Below are positions 36,405-45,088 of a stretch of DNA of 64,000 bases, in pieces (the first letter of the stretch is position 1; the number at the start of each line of letters is the position of its first letter). The notes under the pieces were generated by a model. The model saw nothing but the letters and a program-made list of their open reading frames with translations, ran no database searches and had not been told where the DNA came from. The stretch spans positions 6,448,001 through 6,512,000 of the forward strand of contig NZ_CP182236.1 in the NCBI RefSeq assembly GCF_048077055.1. Reading direction: 5' to 3'. Source of the DNA: Egbenema bharatensis (GTDB lineage Bacteria > Cyanobacteriota > Cyanobacteriia > Elainellales > Elainellaceae). The translations under genes and the position numbers were made by a program.

Positions 36405-37337
36405 TTGCTGCAAAGGGCGAGGGAACTTCGTCAAACCCAAACTCCTGCCGAAGAAATTTTGTGGGCTTGTTTGCGCGATCGCAGCTTTATGAATGCCAAA
36501 TTTCGACGGCAACATAACCTGGGGCAATACATTGCAGATTTCTACTGTCACGATGCCAAACTCGTGATTGAACTAGATGGCGACATCCACAAAACGCAGT
36601 CCCAACGAGATGCCGATCGAGATCAATGGATGCAGACCCAAGGCTTCAATGTCCTTCGATTCACCAACGAGCAAGTGTTGGCAGAGACCGAGGCAGTTTT
36701 AGAGGCGATCGCGGAAGCAATAGACCCTCACCCCCAGCCCCTCTCCCCAGGGAGAGGGGAGCAAGAAGGGAGCGGAAAACAAGACTCTTCTTCCTCCCCT
36801 TCCCCCTCTTCCCCCCTTCTCCCCAGGGAGAAGGGGGCAGGGGGGATGAGGGCAACCCCACCGCCAAAATCACCAATCCTGCCCTCATTTCCACCGCCAA
36901 ACTTGCCGACATTGCCCGCCAAGACCCCGAATTCCTCCAGGTTGGCGAACTCTACAGCAAAAGTCCCGCCTTCGATGTCCTCAAACTCGTCAACGACCTC
37001 ATCGAGCAAGAATCCGTTCCCCTATTGCCCGTCCTCCGCTACAAACCCACCGGACTCCGCAAACGCCAGGACTGGGAACACACCTGGACACTCCAACGCC
37101 AGGAAGATGCGATCGATGCCCGCACCCAACTTCCCAAAGACGATCCCAACTACCTCGATCTCGCCCAGGCTAAAACCCTCAAAGCCAAAGCCATTGGCGA
37201 TATCCCCGTACCGCCCAAATACACCACCAGCGACTTCCAGAAAACCCACTACTGGAAACTGCGCGGCAAACTTGACGTGCCCAAAGAACGGTGGATCAGA
37301 TTTCCCTACAGCGAAACCGACGATGAGCAACCCGTGA
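36405..37337 (+). CDS. DUF559 (Vsr/RecB-fold) endonuclease inserted in pglX
   Basis: Residues 1-105 (to about base 36720) are a complete DUF559 domain, a PD-(D/E)XK-type nuclease: TPAEEILWACLRDRSFMNAKFRRQ, YIADFYCHDAKLVIELDGDIH and GFNVLRFTNEQV. The start is a TTG at 36405; upstream codons are also open. Past residue 107 the frame crosses repeat copy 3 and then reads the pglX C-terminus out of frame, so the last 200 residues are not native. The gene lies between repeat copies 2 and 3, like a cassette. DUF559 proteins are often mobile or linked to restriction. Confidence 0.75.
   Translation: MLQRARELRQTQTPAEEILWACLRDRSFMNAKFRRQHNLGQYIADFYCHDAKLVIELDGDIHKTQSQRDADRDQWMQTQGFNVLRFTNEQVLAETEAVLEAIAEAIDPHPQPLSPGRGEQEGSGKQDSSSSPSPSSPLLPREKGAGGMRATPPPKSPILPSFPPPNLPTLPAKTPNSSRLANSTAKVPPSMSSNSSTTSSSKNPFPYCPSSATNPPDSANARTGNTPGHSNARKMRSMPAPNFPKTIPTTSISPRLKPSKPKPLAISPYRPNTPPATSRKPTTGNCAANLTCPKNGGSDFPTAKPTMSNP
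36725..36852. repeat. MITE-like repeat, copy 3
   Basis: 128 bp with the same termini (CCCTCACCCCCAGCCCC ... GGGGGGATGAGGG) and the same two inner hairpins. It joins the end of the DUF559 domain to the displaced C-terminal part of pglX. Confidence 0.8.
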
Positions 37338-37639
37338 TCGCCTGGGCAGGCTACGACCACCTGCAACTTGCCCTCGCCATCAGTGCCTACTTCGTCCACA
37401 TCAAAGAAGAGATTGGCGGCAGCGGCGACCCCCGACTGGTTCCCCTGCTCGGCTGCCTGATCGAACTCCTGCCCTGGCTCAAACAATGGCACAACGACCT
37501 CGACCCTGCCTACGGGCTGAAAATGGGCGACTACATTGAAGGGTTCATCCAGGAAGAAGCCCGCCAACTCAACCAGACTCCCGATCAGATTCGCACCTGG
37601 GAACCACCCAAAACCAAAGGCAAACGCCACAAGTCATAA
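36854..37639 (+). pseudogene. pglX: pglX, C-terminal fragment
   Basis: From NPTAKITNPALISTAKLADIA to the end KTKGKRHKS, this frame (262 residues) is the missing C-terminus of PglX: DPEFLQVGELYSKSP, PVLRYKPTGLRKRQDWE and a Lys/His-rich tail. It is separated from the main fragment by about 725 bp of repeat and DUF559 gene and lies in a different frame. No good start codon or Shine-Dalgarno is visible, so it may not be translated. Confidence 0.75.
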
Positions 37640-37677
37640 TTCCCCTAACCGCTTGAACAGTCTATAGAGACACTGCT

Positions 37678-37977
37678 ATGGATTCGCTAGAAATAATCAA
37701 AACCCAATTGACTCGGATGAAACCTGCCATCCAGCAGCAATATCACGTCACTCAACTCGGTATCTTTGGCTCCTATGTGCGCGGTGAGCAGACCGAAGAC
37801 AGCGACGTGGATGTCCTGGTCGAATTTGACCCCACATTTCGCTTTGGACTCTTTACCTTCTGTGAACTGGAAAAACAACTCAGCGAAGTCCTGGGCAAAA
37901 AAGTAGATCTGGTGATGAAAGACGCACTCAAACCCCATATCGGTGAGCGAATCTTGCAAGAGGTCGTTTACCTATGA
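37678..37977 (+). CDS. mntA: MntA-type nucleotidyltransferase antitoxin
   Basis: A 99-residue minimal nucleotidyltransferase. The catalytic signature is present: GS at 31-32 and the DxD pair at 43/45 in DSDVDVLVEF. In HepT/MntA systems this enzyme adds AMP to the HEPN toxin and silences it. It overlaps the following HEPN gene by four bases, the usual operon layout. It is inserted between pglX and pglY. Confidence 0.88.
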   Translation: MDSLEIIKTQLTRMKPAIQQQYHVTQLGIFGSYVRGEQTEDSDVDVLVEFDPTFRFGLFTFCELEKQLSEVLGKKVDLVMKDALKPHIGERILQEVVYL

Positions 37978-38189
37978 CCGATCGCGACATCCGGAATTCC
38001 TTACAAGACATTCTGACTACCATCGAAATGGCGGAACAGTTCGTAGCAGGTATGACCTTTGAGCAGTTTCAGGATGATCCTAAAACCATCTTTGCCGTCA
38101 CCCGTGCCCTGGAAGTGATTGGCGAAGCGACAAAGCAGAGCCTTTCGAGCCTGGATTCGAGAACAACTCAATTAAGGAATCAACCATGA
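37974..38189 (+). CDS. HEPN (DUF86/HepT) toxin, C-terminally truncated
   Basis: A 71-residue protein. Residues 1-53 are the N-terminal helices of a HepT-type HEPN protein (RDIRNSLQDILTTIEMAEQF, AVTRALEVIGEATKQ). Normal members run to about 110-140 residues and carry the RNase motif RX4-6H, which is absent here. The tail SLSSLDSRTTQLRNQP is unrelated and ends in an ATGA overlap with the next gene. It is probably not an active toxin. Confidence 0.75.
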   Translation: MTDRDIRNSLQDILTTIEMAEQFVAGMTFEQFQDDPKTIFAVTRALEVIGEATKQSLSSLDSRTTQLRNQP

Positions 38190-38620
38190 CTTCCCTCTAC
38201 GACACCGACTTCTATGCCTGGACGCAGCAGCAAGCTCAACGCCTGCAGGCAAAAGATTGGCATAGACTTGATATCCTACACCTGGTTGAGGAGTTAGAAG
38301 ATTTGGGGCGACGCGAACGACAAGAACTGAGAAACCGCCTGGGTATTTTACTGGGGCACCTGCTGAAATGGCAGTTTCAATCTCAACATCGCAGTAACGG
38401 TTGGCTGGCAACCATTCGGGAACAGCGAGAGCAAATTGGGCTATTACTAGCGGAGAACCCCAGTCTTCAGCCTTATCTTCTAGAAGCCTTGACGATTGCT
38501 TACAAATCAGGACTAAACCTTGCCGTTCAAGAAACCGGACTGCCCTACACCACCTTTCCCGCCAGTTCTCCCTATTCTCTGGAAGATGCATTAGGTACCG
38601 AATTTTTCCCTGAACCATAG
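38186..38620 (+). CDS. DUF29 family protein
   Basis: A 144-residue protein of the DUF29 family, abundant in cyanobacteria: MTSLYDTDFYAWTQQQAQRL, DILHLVEELEDLGRRERQELRNRL and ILLGHLLKWQFQ. The function is unknown. The length is normal. It overlaps the truncated HEPN gene by four bases and lies 76 bp before pglY. Its presence inside the BREX operon may reflect insertion into the island rather than a defence role. Confidence 0.85.
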   Translation: MTSLYDTDFYAWTQQQAQRLQAKDWHRLDILHLVEELEDLGRRERQELRNRLGILLGHLLKWQFQSQHRSNGWLATIREQREQIGLLLAENPSLQPYLLEALTIAYKSGLNLAVQETGLPYTTFPASSPYSLEDALGTEFFPEP

Positions 38621-38696
38621 ACCAGGACAAAGGGCGATCGCCTATCGATCGCGGCCATAACAGAACCAGTACGAAAACTGCACCAGACAACGCGCC

Positions 38697-41600
38697 ATGA
38701 CCCTGATTAAAGACCTGATCGACATTCCCGAACGAGTTCAGAAGGGCGACTTCGTTCTCAAGCTTACGGAAGGTGTGACTCGCCCCGAAGTCACCCTCAA
38801 AGATTATGTTGTCACCCCTGAACTGAAGGATTGTTTCGATAATGCACTCACCTTTATCCGCAGTGCGCTTCAGGGGAATAGCAGCAAGGCTAGCTATCTT
38901 CACGGCAGCTTTGGCAGCGGCAAGAGCCACTTCATGGCAGTGCTCAACCTGATTTTGCAAGGAATCTCCGAAGCTCGCGCCATCCCCGAACTGGCTCCAG
39001 TGATCGCCAAGCATAACCAGTGGATCACGGGCAAAACATTTCTGCTGGTTCCCTACCACATGATTGGGGCAACCGATATGGAATCCGGTATTTTGGGGGG
39101 CTACGTCGATTACATTCGCCGCACCCATCCCGATGCCCCGATTCCCGGCGTTTATCTGGCAGAAGGGTTATTTCAGGACGCTCAGGCATTGCGCGATCGG
39201 ATTGGGGATGAGCAATTTTTTGGTGCTTTAAGTGAGGGCAGCAGCACTGATAGCGGTTGGGGAGAATTGGCAGCAGGCTGGGATGCGGAACGGTTTGAGA
39301 ATGCCCTGATTGCCCCTCCTGGTGATGAGGAGCGATCGCAACTGATCAGTGTCCTGGTCAAGCAGTTTTTCAAATCCTACGATACTCAATCTGAGGGCAG
39401 AGGCGAAGCGTTCCTGTCCCTGGATAAGGGATTAGCGGTCATCAGTAAGCACGCCCAAACCCTGGGCTATGATGCGTTGATCCTATTTTTGGACGAACTG
39501 ATTCTCTGGCTGGCCAGTCGCGCTACGGATCTGAAGTTTGTCCACCAGGAAGGACAAAAACTCGCCAAGCTAGTCGAAGCCCAAACCGCCGATCGCCCCA
39601 TTCCCGTCATCAGTTTTGTGGCCCGTCAGCGGGACCTGAGTGAGTTGATTGGGGATTCGATTCCCGGAGCCGAACGGCTGAACTTTAGTGATGCCCTCAA
39701 GCATTGGGAAGGACGATTTCATCGGATTACCTTAGAAGATCGAAACCTGCCTGCGATCGCCGAAAGACGAGTCCTCAAGTGCAAAACGAATGCTGCCCGC
39801 AAGGAATTGGATGCCGCCTTTGAGCAAACCGCCAGAGTCCGGGAAGCCGTGATGAATACCTTACTGACCAGTGAAGGCGATCGGGAGATGTTCCGTAAGG
39901 TTTACCCCTTCAGTCCCGCCCTGGTGCAGACCCTGATTGCCGTGTCTAGCGTGCTTCAGCGAGAACGCACAGCCCTCAAGGTGATGATGCAGCTTTTGGT
40001 TGACCAGCAGGAAATGCTCGCTGTGGGGTCTGTTGTTCCCGTTGGAGATCTGTTCGATGTAATTGCCCACGGAGATGAAGCCTTTAGTCAGGAGATGGCG
40101 ATTCACTTCGAAAATGCCAAGCGGCTCTACCATCAAAAACTCTTACCGATGCTGGAAAAACAGCATGGTCGCCGTGAGGATCTAGAAAAACGCCCTTTTA
40201 ACGATCCCAACTGGACTGCATTTCGCAATGACGATCGCCTCGTCAAAACCCTGTTGCTCTCAGCGTTGGTGCCTCAAGTGGAGTCGTTGCGTGCGATTAC
40301 TCCCGAAAAGCTGGCCGCCCTGAATCATGGCACCATCAAATCGCCAATTCCTAACCGTGAAGGGCAAGAAGTTTTACGGCGCTGTCGGGATTGGGCGGCG
40401 AGCGTGGGCGAACTGCGGATTACTAGTGAAGACAACCCAACCCTCTCCATTCAGCTTTCCGGAGTCGATACCGATAGCATTCTTCAGCAAGCTCAGGTAG
40501 AAGACAATCGAGGCAACCGCATTCGTCTCGTCCGCGACATGCTCTTTACCCAACTGGGCATTAAAGGTGAAGACGAGTTTGAGCAATATTACAACTTTGA
40601 CTGGCGCAACACCAAACGTTCCTGCATTGTGCTGTTCAGAAATATTCGAGACTTATCAGAAACAGCTTTTGAAAACCATGACGATCGATGGAAGCTGATT
40701 ATTGATTTTCCGTTTGATGACCCAGGCTTTTATCCCAGTGATGACCGTAGTAAATGTGATGGCTTTAAGGCAGCCCATCCGGAGGGAACGAAAACGGTTT
40801 GTTGGATTCCGGCTTTCTTTAGCGCAGATGCGTTGAAAGACCTGGGTACACTCGTCATTCTGGAACACATCCTGGCCAGTGACGATCGGTTCTCCCAATA
40901 TTCCACCCAACTCTCTCCGCAAGACCGCCAGACGGCAAAATCCCTCCTGGACAATCAGCGGAGCGTTCTGCGCCAGCGGGTACAAAATCATCTAGATGCC
41001 GCCTATGGACTTCAGATCATCAGTGAGGGTTCGCTGGATACAACCTCTAGCCTGGAACCCCATGAACAGTTCGTATCTTTAGCGAATGGTCTTGATCTCC
41101 GTCCTCCCGTTGCCGCAGACCTGAAAGGGGCGATGACGAACCTGTTAGATCAAGTATTAACCCATGAATTTCCCGCCGCTCCGTCCTTTGACGCTGATGT
41201 CAATCGAGTTAATCATCTGGAAAAGGTTTATCAAGTGGTCAGTGCAGCAGCCCAAGCTCAAGATGGTCGGACTCTTGTTGATCGCCCCCTACGCCTCCTC
41301 ATTCGACAAATTGCCAATCCCTTAAAGTTAGGCGAAATGGGACTGGATGCCACTCATTTTGTCATCGGTCAACACTGGAAGAACCACTTTAATCGCAAAG
41401 CAGCGGAAGCGGGTGGCACGATCAGAGTTGATCAGATGCGTCAGTGGATTGACCAACCTCAGGCAATGGGATTACCCAAAGAGGTGCAGAATCTAGTGAT
41501 CTTGACCTACGCCGATCAAACCGGAAAGACCTTCTCCCGCCTGGGGCTTCCCGTTGAACCGACTCTCCGAGATGTGCCCAATGATTGCGAACTGAAAGAA

Positions 41601-42404
41601 CAGCAACTTCCTGATGAAGAACACTGGCAGATTGCGATTGAGCGAGCAAAAGATATTTTTAAGCTTTCGATTTCCCCACTTTGCAAAGCCAGTAATCTCG
41701 CTGATTTAGAAGCAAAGGTTAAAGCCAGAGCCAGTGACGCAATCAACCCCTGTCAACGTTATACTCAAGCATTGCAAAATGTTTTGACCAAATTTGAGTT
41801 ATCCCTTGAGTGCGATCGCATGAACACGGCATCCGCAACGCTGGCCCTGCTGGAACAAGTTGGTTCGGGTAAACCGGAAGACATGGTTGATATCCTCTGC
41901 ACGGCTGAAGTTGCAACTACTGAAACTGCAATGGGAGAATGCCTGAACCATGCTGGTGGACTGGCAGGAAAACTGGAGAATGCCAATTGGGAACTGTTTG
42001 AGGCGATCGCCCAACTGACCGATGATAGACAACCCACAGCAAAACAAATCCAAACCCATTTCAGTCAGGCCATCACCAGCGACGAACACGTTACCGCATT
42101 AGGCCCTGTGCTTCAGGAAACTCAGTCTCAAGCCGTGCGCCTCCTGGCAAAACCAGTTGAACCGGCTCCTGTCTCCAGCAAAACTCCATCTCCAGAACCC
42201 TCGACACCCCCGATACCTGCACCCCCGCCAATACCCCCTCAAAAACGGCGGCAAACGGTAGAACAGAACACACAGGAAGACCTTAAACTGAAGGATGCTC
42301 AGACGCTCCTGGATTCACTGGAGCAGAAATTGCAGGATGGGCAAGAGATTCGTTTGAGCATTAGCTGGATCATCGAAGGAGACATAGAAGGAGACGTAGA
42401 TTAG
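38697..42404 (+). CDS. pglY: PglY/BrxC-type ATPase, BREX type 2
   Basis: A 1235-residue P-loop protein. Walker A GSFGSGKS lies at residues 70-77 and Walker B LILFLDEL near 260-267. Long helical regions and a Pro-rich linker (PSPEPSTPPIPAPPPIPP) precede the last 70 residues. The length and the N-terminus MTLIKDLIDIPERVQKGDFV fit PglY, the large ATPase of Pgl/type 2 BREX. The stop shares one base with the pglZ start (TAGTG), so the two are co-translated. The gene looks intact. Confidence 0.9.
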   Translation: MTLIKDLIDIPERVQKGDFVLKLTEGVTRPEVTLKDYVVTPELKDCFDNALTFIRSALQGNSSKASYLHGSFGSGKSHFMAVLNLILQGISEARAIPELAPVIAKHNQWITGKTFLLVPYHMIGATDMESGILGGYVDYIRRTHPDAPIPGVYLAEGLFQDAQALRDRIGDEQFFGALSEGSSTDSGWGELAAGWDAERFENALIAPPGDEERSQLISVLVKQFFKSYDTQSEGRGEAFLSLDKGLAVISKHAQTLGYDALILFLDELILWLASRATDLKFVHQEGQKLAKLVEAQTADRPIPVISFVARQRDLSELIGDSIPGAERLNFSDALKHWEGRFHRITLEDRNLPAIAERRVLKCKTNAARKELDAAFEQTARVREAVMNTLLTSEGDREMFRKVYPFSPALVQTLIAVSSVLQRERTALKVMMQLLVDQQEMLAVGSVVPVGDLFDVIAHGDEAFSQEMAIHFENAKRLYHQKLLPMLEKQHGRREDLEKRPFNDPNWTAFRNDDRLVKTLLLSALVPQVESLRAITPEKLAALNHGTIKSPIPNREGQEVLRRCRDWAASVGELRITSEDNPTLSIQLSGVDTDSILQQAQVEDNRGNRIRLVRDMLFTQLGIKGEDEFEQYYNFDWRNTKRSCIVLFRNIRDLSETAFENHDDRWKLIIDFPFDDPGFYPSDDRSKCDGFKAAHPEGTKTVCWIPAFFSADALKDLGTLVILEHILASDDRFSQYSTQLSPQDRQTAKSLLDNQRSVLRQRVQNHLDAAYGLQIISEGSLDTTSSLEPHEQFVSLANGLDLRPPVAADLKGAMTNLLDQVLTHEFPAAPSFDADVNRVNHLEKVYQVVSAAAQAQDGRTLVDRPLRLLIRQIANPLKLGEMGLDATHFVIGQHWKNHFNRKAAEAGGTIRVDQMRQWIDQPQAMGLPKEVQNLVILTYADQTGKTFSRLGLPVEPTLRDVPNDCELKEQQLPDEEHWQIAIERAKDIFKLSISPLCKASNLADLEAKVKARASDAINPCQRYTQALQNVLTKFELSLECDRMNTASATLALLEQVGSGKPEDMVDILCTAEVATTETAMGECLNHAGGLAGKLENANWELFEAIAQLTDDRQPTAKQIQTHFSQAITSDEHVTALGPVLQETQSQAVRLLAKPVEPAPVSSKTPSPEPSTPPIPAPPPIPPQKRRQTVEQNTQEDLKLKDAQTLLDSLEQKLQDGQEIRLSISWIIEGDIEGDVD

Positions 42405-44743
42405 TGCCTGTAATCGCCCCAACGTTTAGCCAAATTAAGGCTCAGGTCACCACGATTCGGCAAAAGGCACCCAATGCCAAAGTTTTTGGTATCCGTGCCC
42501 AGGGTCAGTGGACAGGCGATCGCCAGTATTCCGATGGCAACATAACCTATGTCATCCAACAATGTAACTCTCCTTTAGCGGTGCGGATGGCGTTGAGGGA
42601 AGTTCATAACAATGGAGCAATCCATGTCATTATTACCCCCCTGGAAGCATCAGAGCTAGAAGACGACATTCTGATTCGGTTTGCGAAACGGCGGTTGTTT
42701 CCTATGGATAGCTGGCAGATTGCCAAATCCCTTTTCCATGCCACAGCCGTTGATCCTCGCCTGAGTCAGCATCACTGGATTGCTGATTACCTGATCGACT
42801 GGATGCCTGAAGAAGATTACCCTCATGTGAGTGGTGGGTTCCTAGATGCAGAAACCGTCTGGCCCATTTTATTGAAACGTGGTTTCGGGCTGACAGCTCC
42901 CCATCCTGACCTCATAACAATCTTGCAATGGTCAACTGATCCAAACCATGTTGAGCAATTTCAGGAGGCACCGGAGCAGTTTCGGGATACGGCAGTTGAG
43001 TGGCTCTCTCACCTGGCTGGAGCTGCTACAAAAACCGTGTTATATTGCATCCTGCATAATCAATACCCTGATGTTCTGCCGCTGGGATTAGTAGCTCAGG
43101 TACTCTATGACCCGACAGTTGAGGGGCGACTCGACAAAGCGATCGGTAAGCTGGAAGCAAGATTTCTGGGTAGCCTCTCCCCAGACAACAACACAATGGA
43201 AAAGTGGATGGCTGCTGCTATTGAGGTCGTTCAACGCCCAGAAATGCCTCCTGAACAGATCCATCAAGTACTCAGGCGGGCTGATGAAATTTTGCAAGAG
43301 ATTGGAGCCACATCTTTTGCTTTTCTGAGTACAACCACGGAACTTGGATTGGGTCAAAGACTGTCTCAGTTTGGAGAAGCATTAGTCGAGGTGCTGAATC
43401 ATCCAGAGCAGCGATCGCTGGAACAGTTGGCGATCGCCCATCACTCAATCAAGCATCACTATCAAGCCAATCAGCCCCAAAATGCTCGTCGGCTTGAATG
43501 CACTGAAATGGCATTGCGGCTAGCTCGATGGTTGGTTCATATCCAGGCTTATTCACCTGAAAAGCCTGCTTCACTGGAAGAGGCAATTGGCTATCAAATC
43601 GATGAAGGTAGCTTCCTGGACTGGGCACGTCTCTCGCTTCGGATAGGTGATCCTGTCAATGAATTATCGACTGCTTACTCGAAGCTGTTTGAGCAAGTTA
43701 CTGAAATTAGGGAAAAACAGGCTTATCAGTTTGCGATTCTTCTGCAAAACTGGATAGCGATCGGCTCAACGACATCTAACGTGCTTCCAGTTGAAGGTAT
43801 TCTTGAAACCATCGTCGCTCCGCTGATGGCTCATGCTCCCATTCTCCTAATCGTGATGGATGGCATGGGAACGGCTGCTTGTCGTGAACTCCTCACTGAT
43901 ATTCAAAAGCAAGGCTGGACTGCGCTCTGTCAGCAGGGACAATCGTCATCCATTCAGGCTGGGTTATCTTGCATTCCATCCATTACCAGCACGGCTCGTA
44001 CCAGCCTTTTATGCGGGCAGCCTAAAAATGGTGCTGCCAATCACGAAAAAAAAGGATTTGCGTCCCATCCCGAACTGCTTAAACACTGCCGCAAGGAACA
44101 TCCGCCTCTGCTATTCCACAAAGCTTCGCTCCAAGATGCAACTGATGCTGTTCTATCCAGCGAAGTCCGTGATGCCGTTAGAAATTCTCAAAATCAACTG
44201 GTCGGAGTGATTGTTAATGCGATCGATGATCACTTGAATCAAGGGGAGCAGCTCGATATCCCATGGACGTGCTCAACGATAAAAGTGTTACCGTCCTTAC
44301 TCCATGAAGCCAGAACAGCCGATCGCCTTGTTGTCTTGCTTAGCGATCATGGCCATGTCCTTGACCATCAGACGGAATATCAAGGATTTGATGGAGGGGA
44401 ACAACGCTGGCGACCTGATGATGGTCATCCCGGTAATAAAGAATTGCCAATGAGCGGCGATCGTGTTCTTATCCCAGAATCTAGGAAACTAATTACACCC
44501 TGGAGTGAGCGACTGCACTATAAGTCAAAGCGAAATGGTTATCACGGAGGCATTTCTCCACAAGAAATGGTAATTCCGATCGCCATTCTTTCAGCCTTGG
44601 AACTGTTGCCTCCAAATTGGTGCAAATCATTAATGGGTACTCCAGTTTGGTGGAAACATGTAACGTTTGAAGTGAGTCAAACCCAAAAAGCTCATTCCAT
44701 CCATGAGCATGATTTTGCTGACTTTGGCCCACTTTTCCAGTGA
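42404..44743 (+). CDS. pglZ: PglZ alkaline-phosphatase-fold protein, BREX type 2
   Basis: A 779-residue protein from a GTG start, with GGAG about ten bases upstream. The PglZ domain occupies the C-terminal half: ILLIVMDGMGTAACRELL near residue 480, the nucleophile-side SITSTARTSLLCGQ, and the metal-binding LLSDHGHVLDH near 644. The N-terminal half is helical. PglZ is a core component of all BREX systems. It is the last gene of the operon. No brxD or brxHI follows. Confidence 0.9.
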   Translation: MPVIAPTFSQIKAQVTTIRQKAPNAKVFGIRAQGQWTGDRQYSDGNITYVIQQCNSPLAVRMALREVHNNGAIHVIITPLEASELEDDILIRFAKRRLFPMDSWQIAKSLFHATAVDPRLSQHHWIADYLIDWMPEEDYPHVSGGFLDAETVWPILLKRGFGLTAPHPDLITILQWSTDPNHVEQFQEAPEQFRDTAVEWLSHLAGAATKTVLYCILHNQYPDVLPLGLVAQVLYDPTVEGRLDKAIGKLEARFLGSLSPDNNTMEKWMAAAIEVVQRPEMPPEQIHQVLRRADEILQEIGATSFAFLSTTTELGLGQRLSQFGEALVEVLNHPEQRSLEQLAIAHHSIKHHYQANQPQNARRLECTEMALRLARWLVHIQAYSPEKPASLEEAIGYQIDEGSFLDWARLSLRIGDPVNELSTAYSKLFEQVTEIREKQAYQFAILLQNWIAIGSTTSNVLPVEGILETIVAPLMAHAPILLIVMDGMGTAACRELLTDIQKQGWTALCQQGQSSSIQAGLSCIPSITSTARTSLLCGQPKNGAANHEKKGFASHPELLKHCRKEHPPLLFHKASLQDATDAVLSSEVRDAVRNSQNQLVGVIVNAIDDHLNQGEQLDIPWTCSTIKVLPSLLHEARTADRLVVLLSDHGHVLDHQTEYQGFDGGEQRWRPDDGHPGNKELPMSGDRVLIPESRKLITPWSERLHYKSKRNGYHGGISPQEMVIPIAILSALELLPPNWCKSLMGTPVWWKHVTFEVSQTQKAHSIHEHDFADFGPLFQ

Positions 44744-44747
44744 TATT

Positions 44748-45000
44748 CATCGCTGATAAACAACGCTTTCTTTGCCACAATTGTAGTCGGCAGTTTGTCG
44801 AACATTCCATAACAAACTCATCAACTTTGACACCTGTGAGTTATAGTGCTACGCACTGAGATTAGGAAGGTAAAAGCCCCGCGCTGCGGGGCTTTTACCT
44901 CTAAATTTGTCCTAACTACTGTGACTACAGCTATACATGCTCAGCACTCTAGAACGCATTTCTATGGCAGGAATCGCTCGTGCGGTGCAAGATCCTAGCA
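44748..45000 (+). pseudogene. IS1-family transposase remnant
   Basis: DKQRFLCHNCSRQFVEHS (44755-44810) is the zinc-finger start of an IS1-type InsA protein. After the hairpin element at 44868-44900, LERISMAGIARAVQDP (about 44943-44990) resembles the following helix-turn-helix. No catalytic part remains. The remnant lies directly after pglZ. Confidence 0.45.
44868..44900. terminator. strong 15-bp hairpin after pglZ
   Basis: AGGTAAAAGCCCCGC, loop GCT, then the exact complement ending in CTTTTACCT. It works on paper as a terminator in either direction. ATTAGGA on the left and TCCTAA on the right suggest a small inserted palindromic element. Confidence 0.6.
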
Positions 45001-45088
45001 ATTGCCCTCTACGACAATGAGGAGTTTGGGGGTGGGTTAATCTCCACAAGGTTTGGCAACAGTGGTGGGTGAGGTTCCCCTTAAATTC

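Noticed and set aside
36626..36853. Continuous protein from 36626 joining to the PglX C-terminus
   Set aside because: The first 75 residues are an out-of-frame reading of the DUF559 gene and repeat copy 3; only the part after 36854 resembles PglX.
37022..37630. Long Gly/Phe-rich minus-strand frame
   Set aside because: It is the mirror of the pglX C-terminal coding sequence, a GC-rich codon effect.
28098..44743. DISARM or classical restriction-modification locus
   Set aside because: No DISARM helicase or PLD gene set, and the PglW/PglY/PglZ combination is specific for Pgl/BREX type 2.
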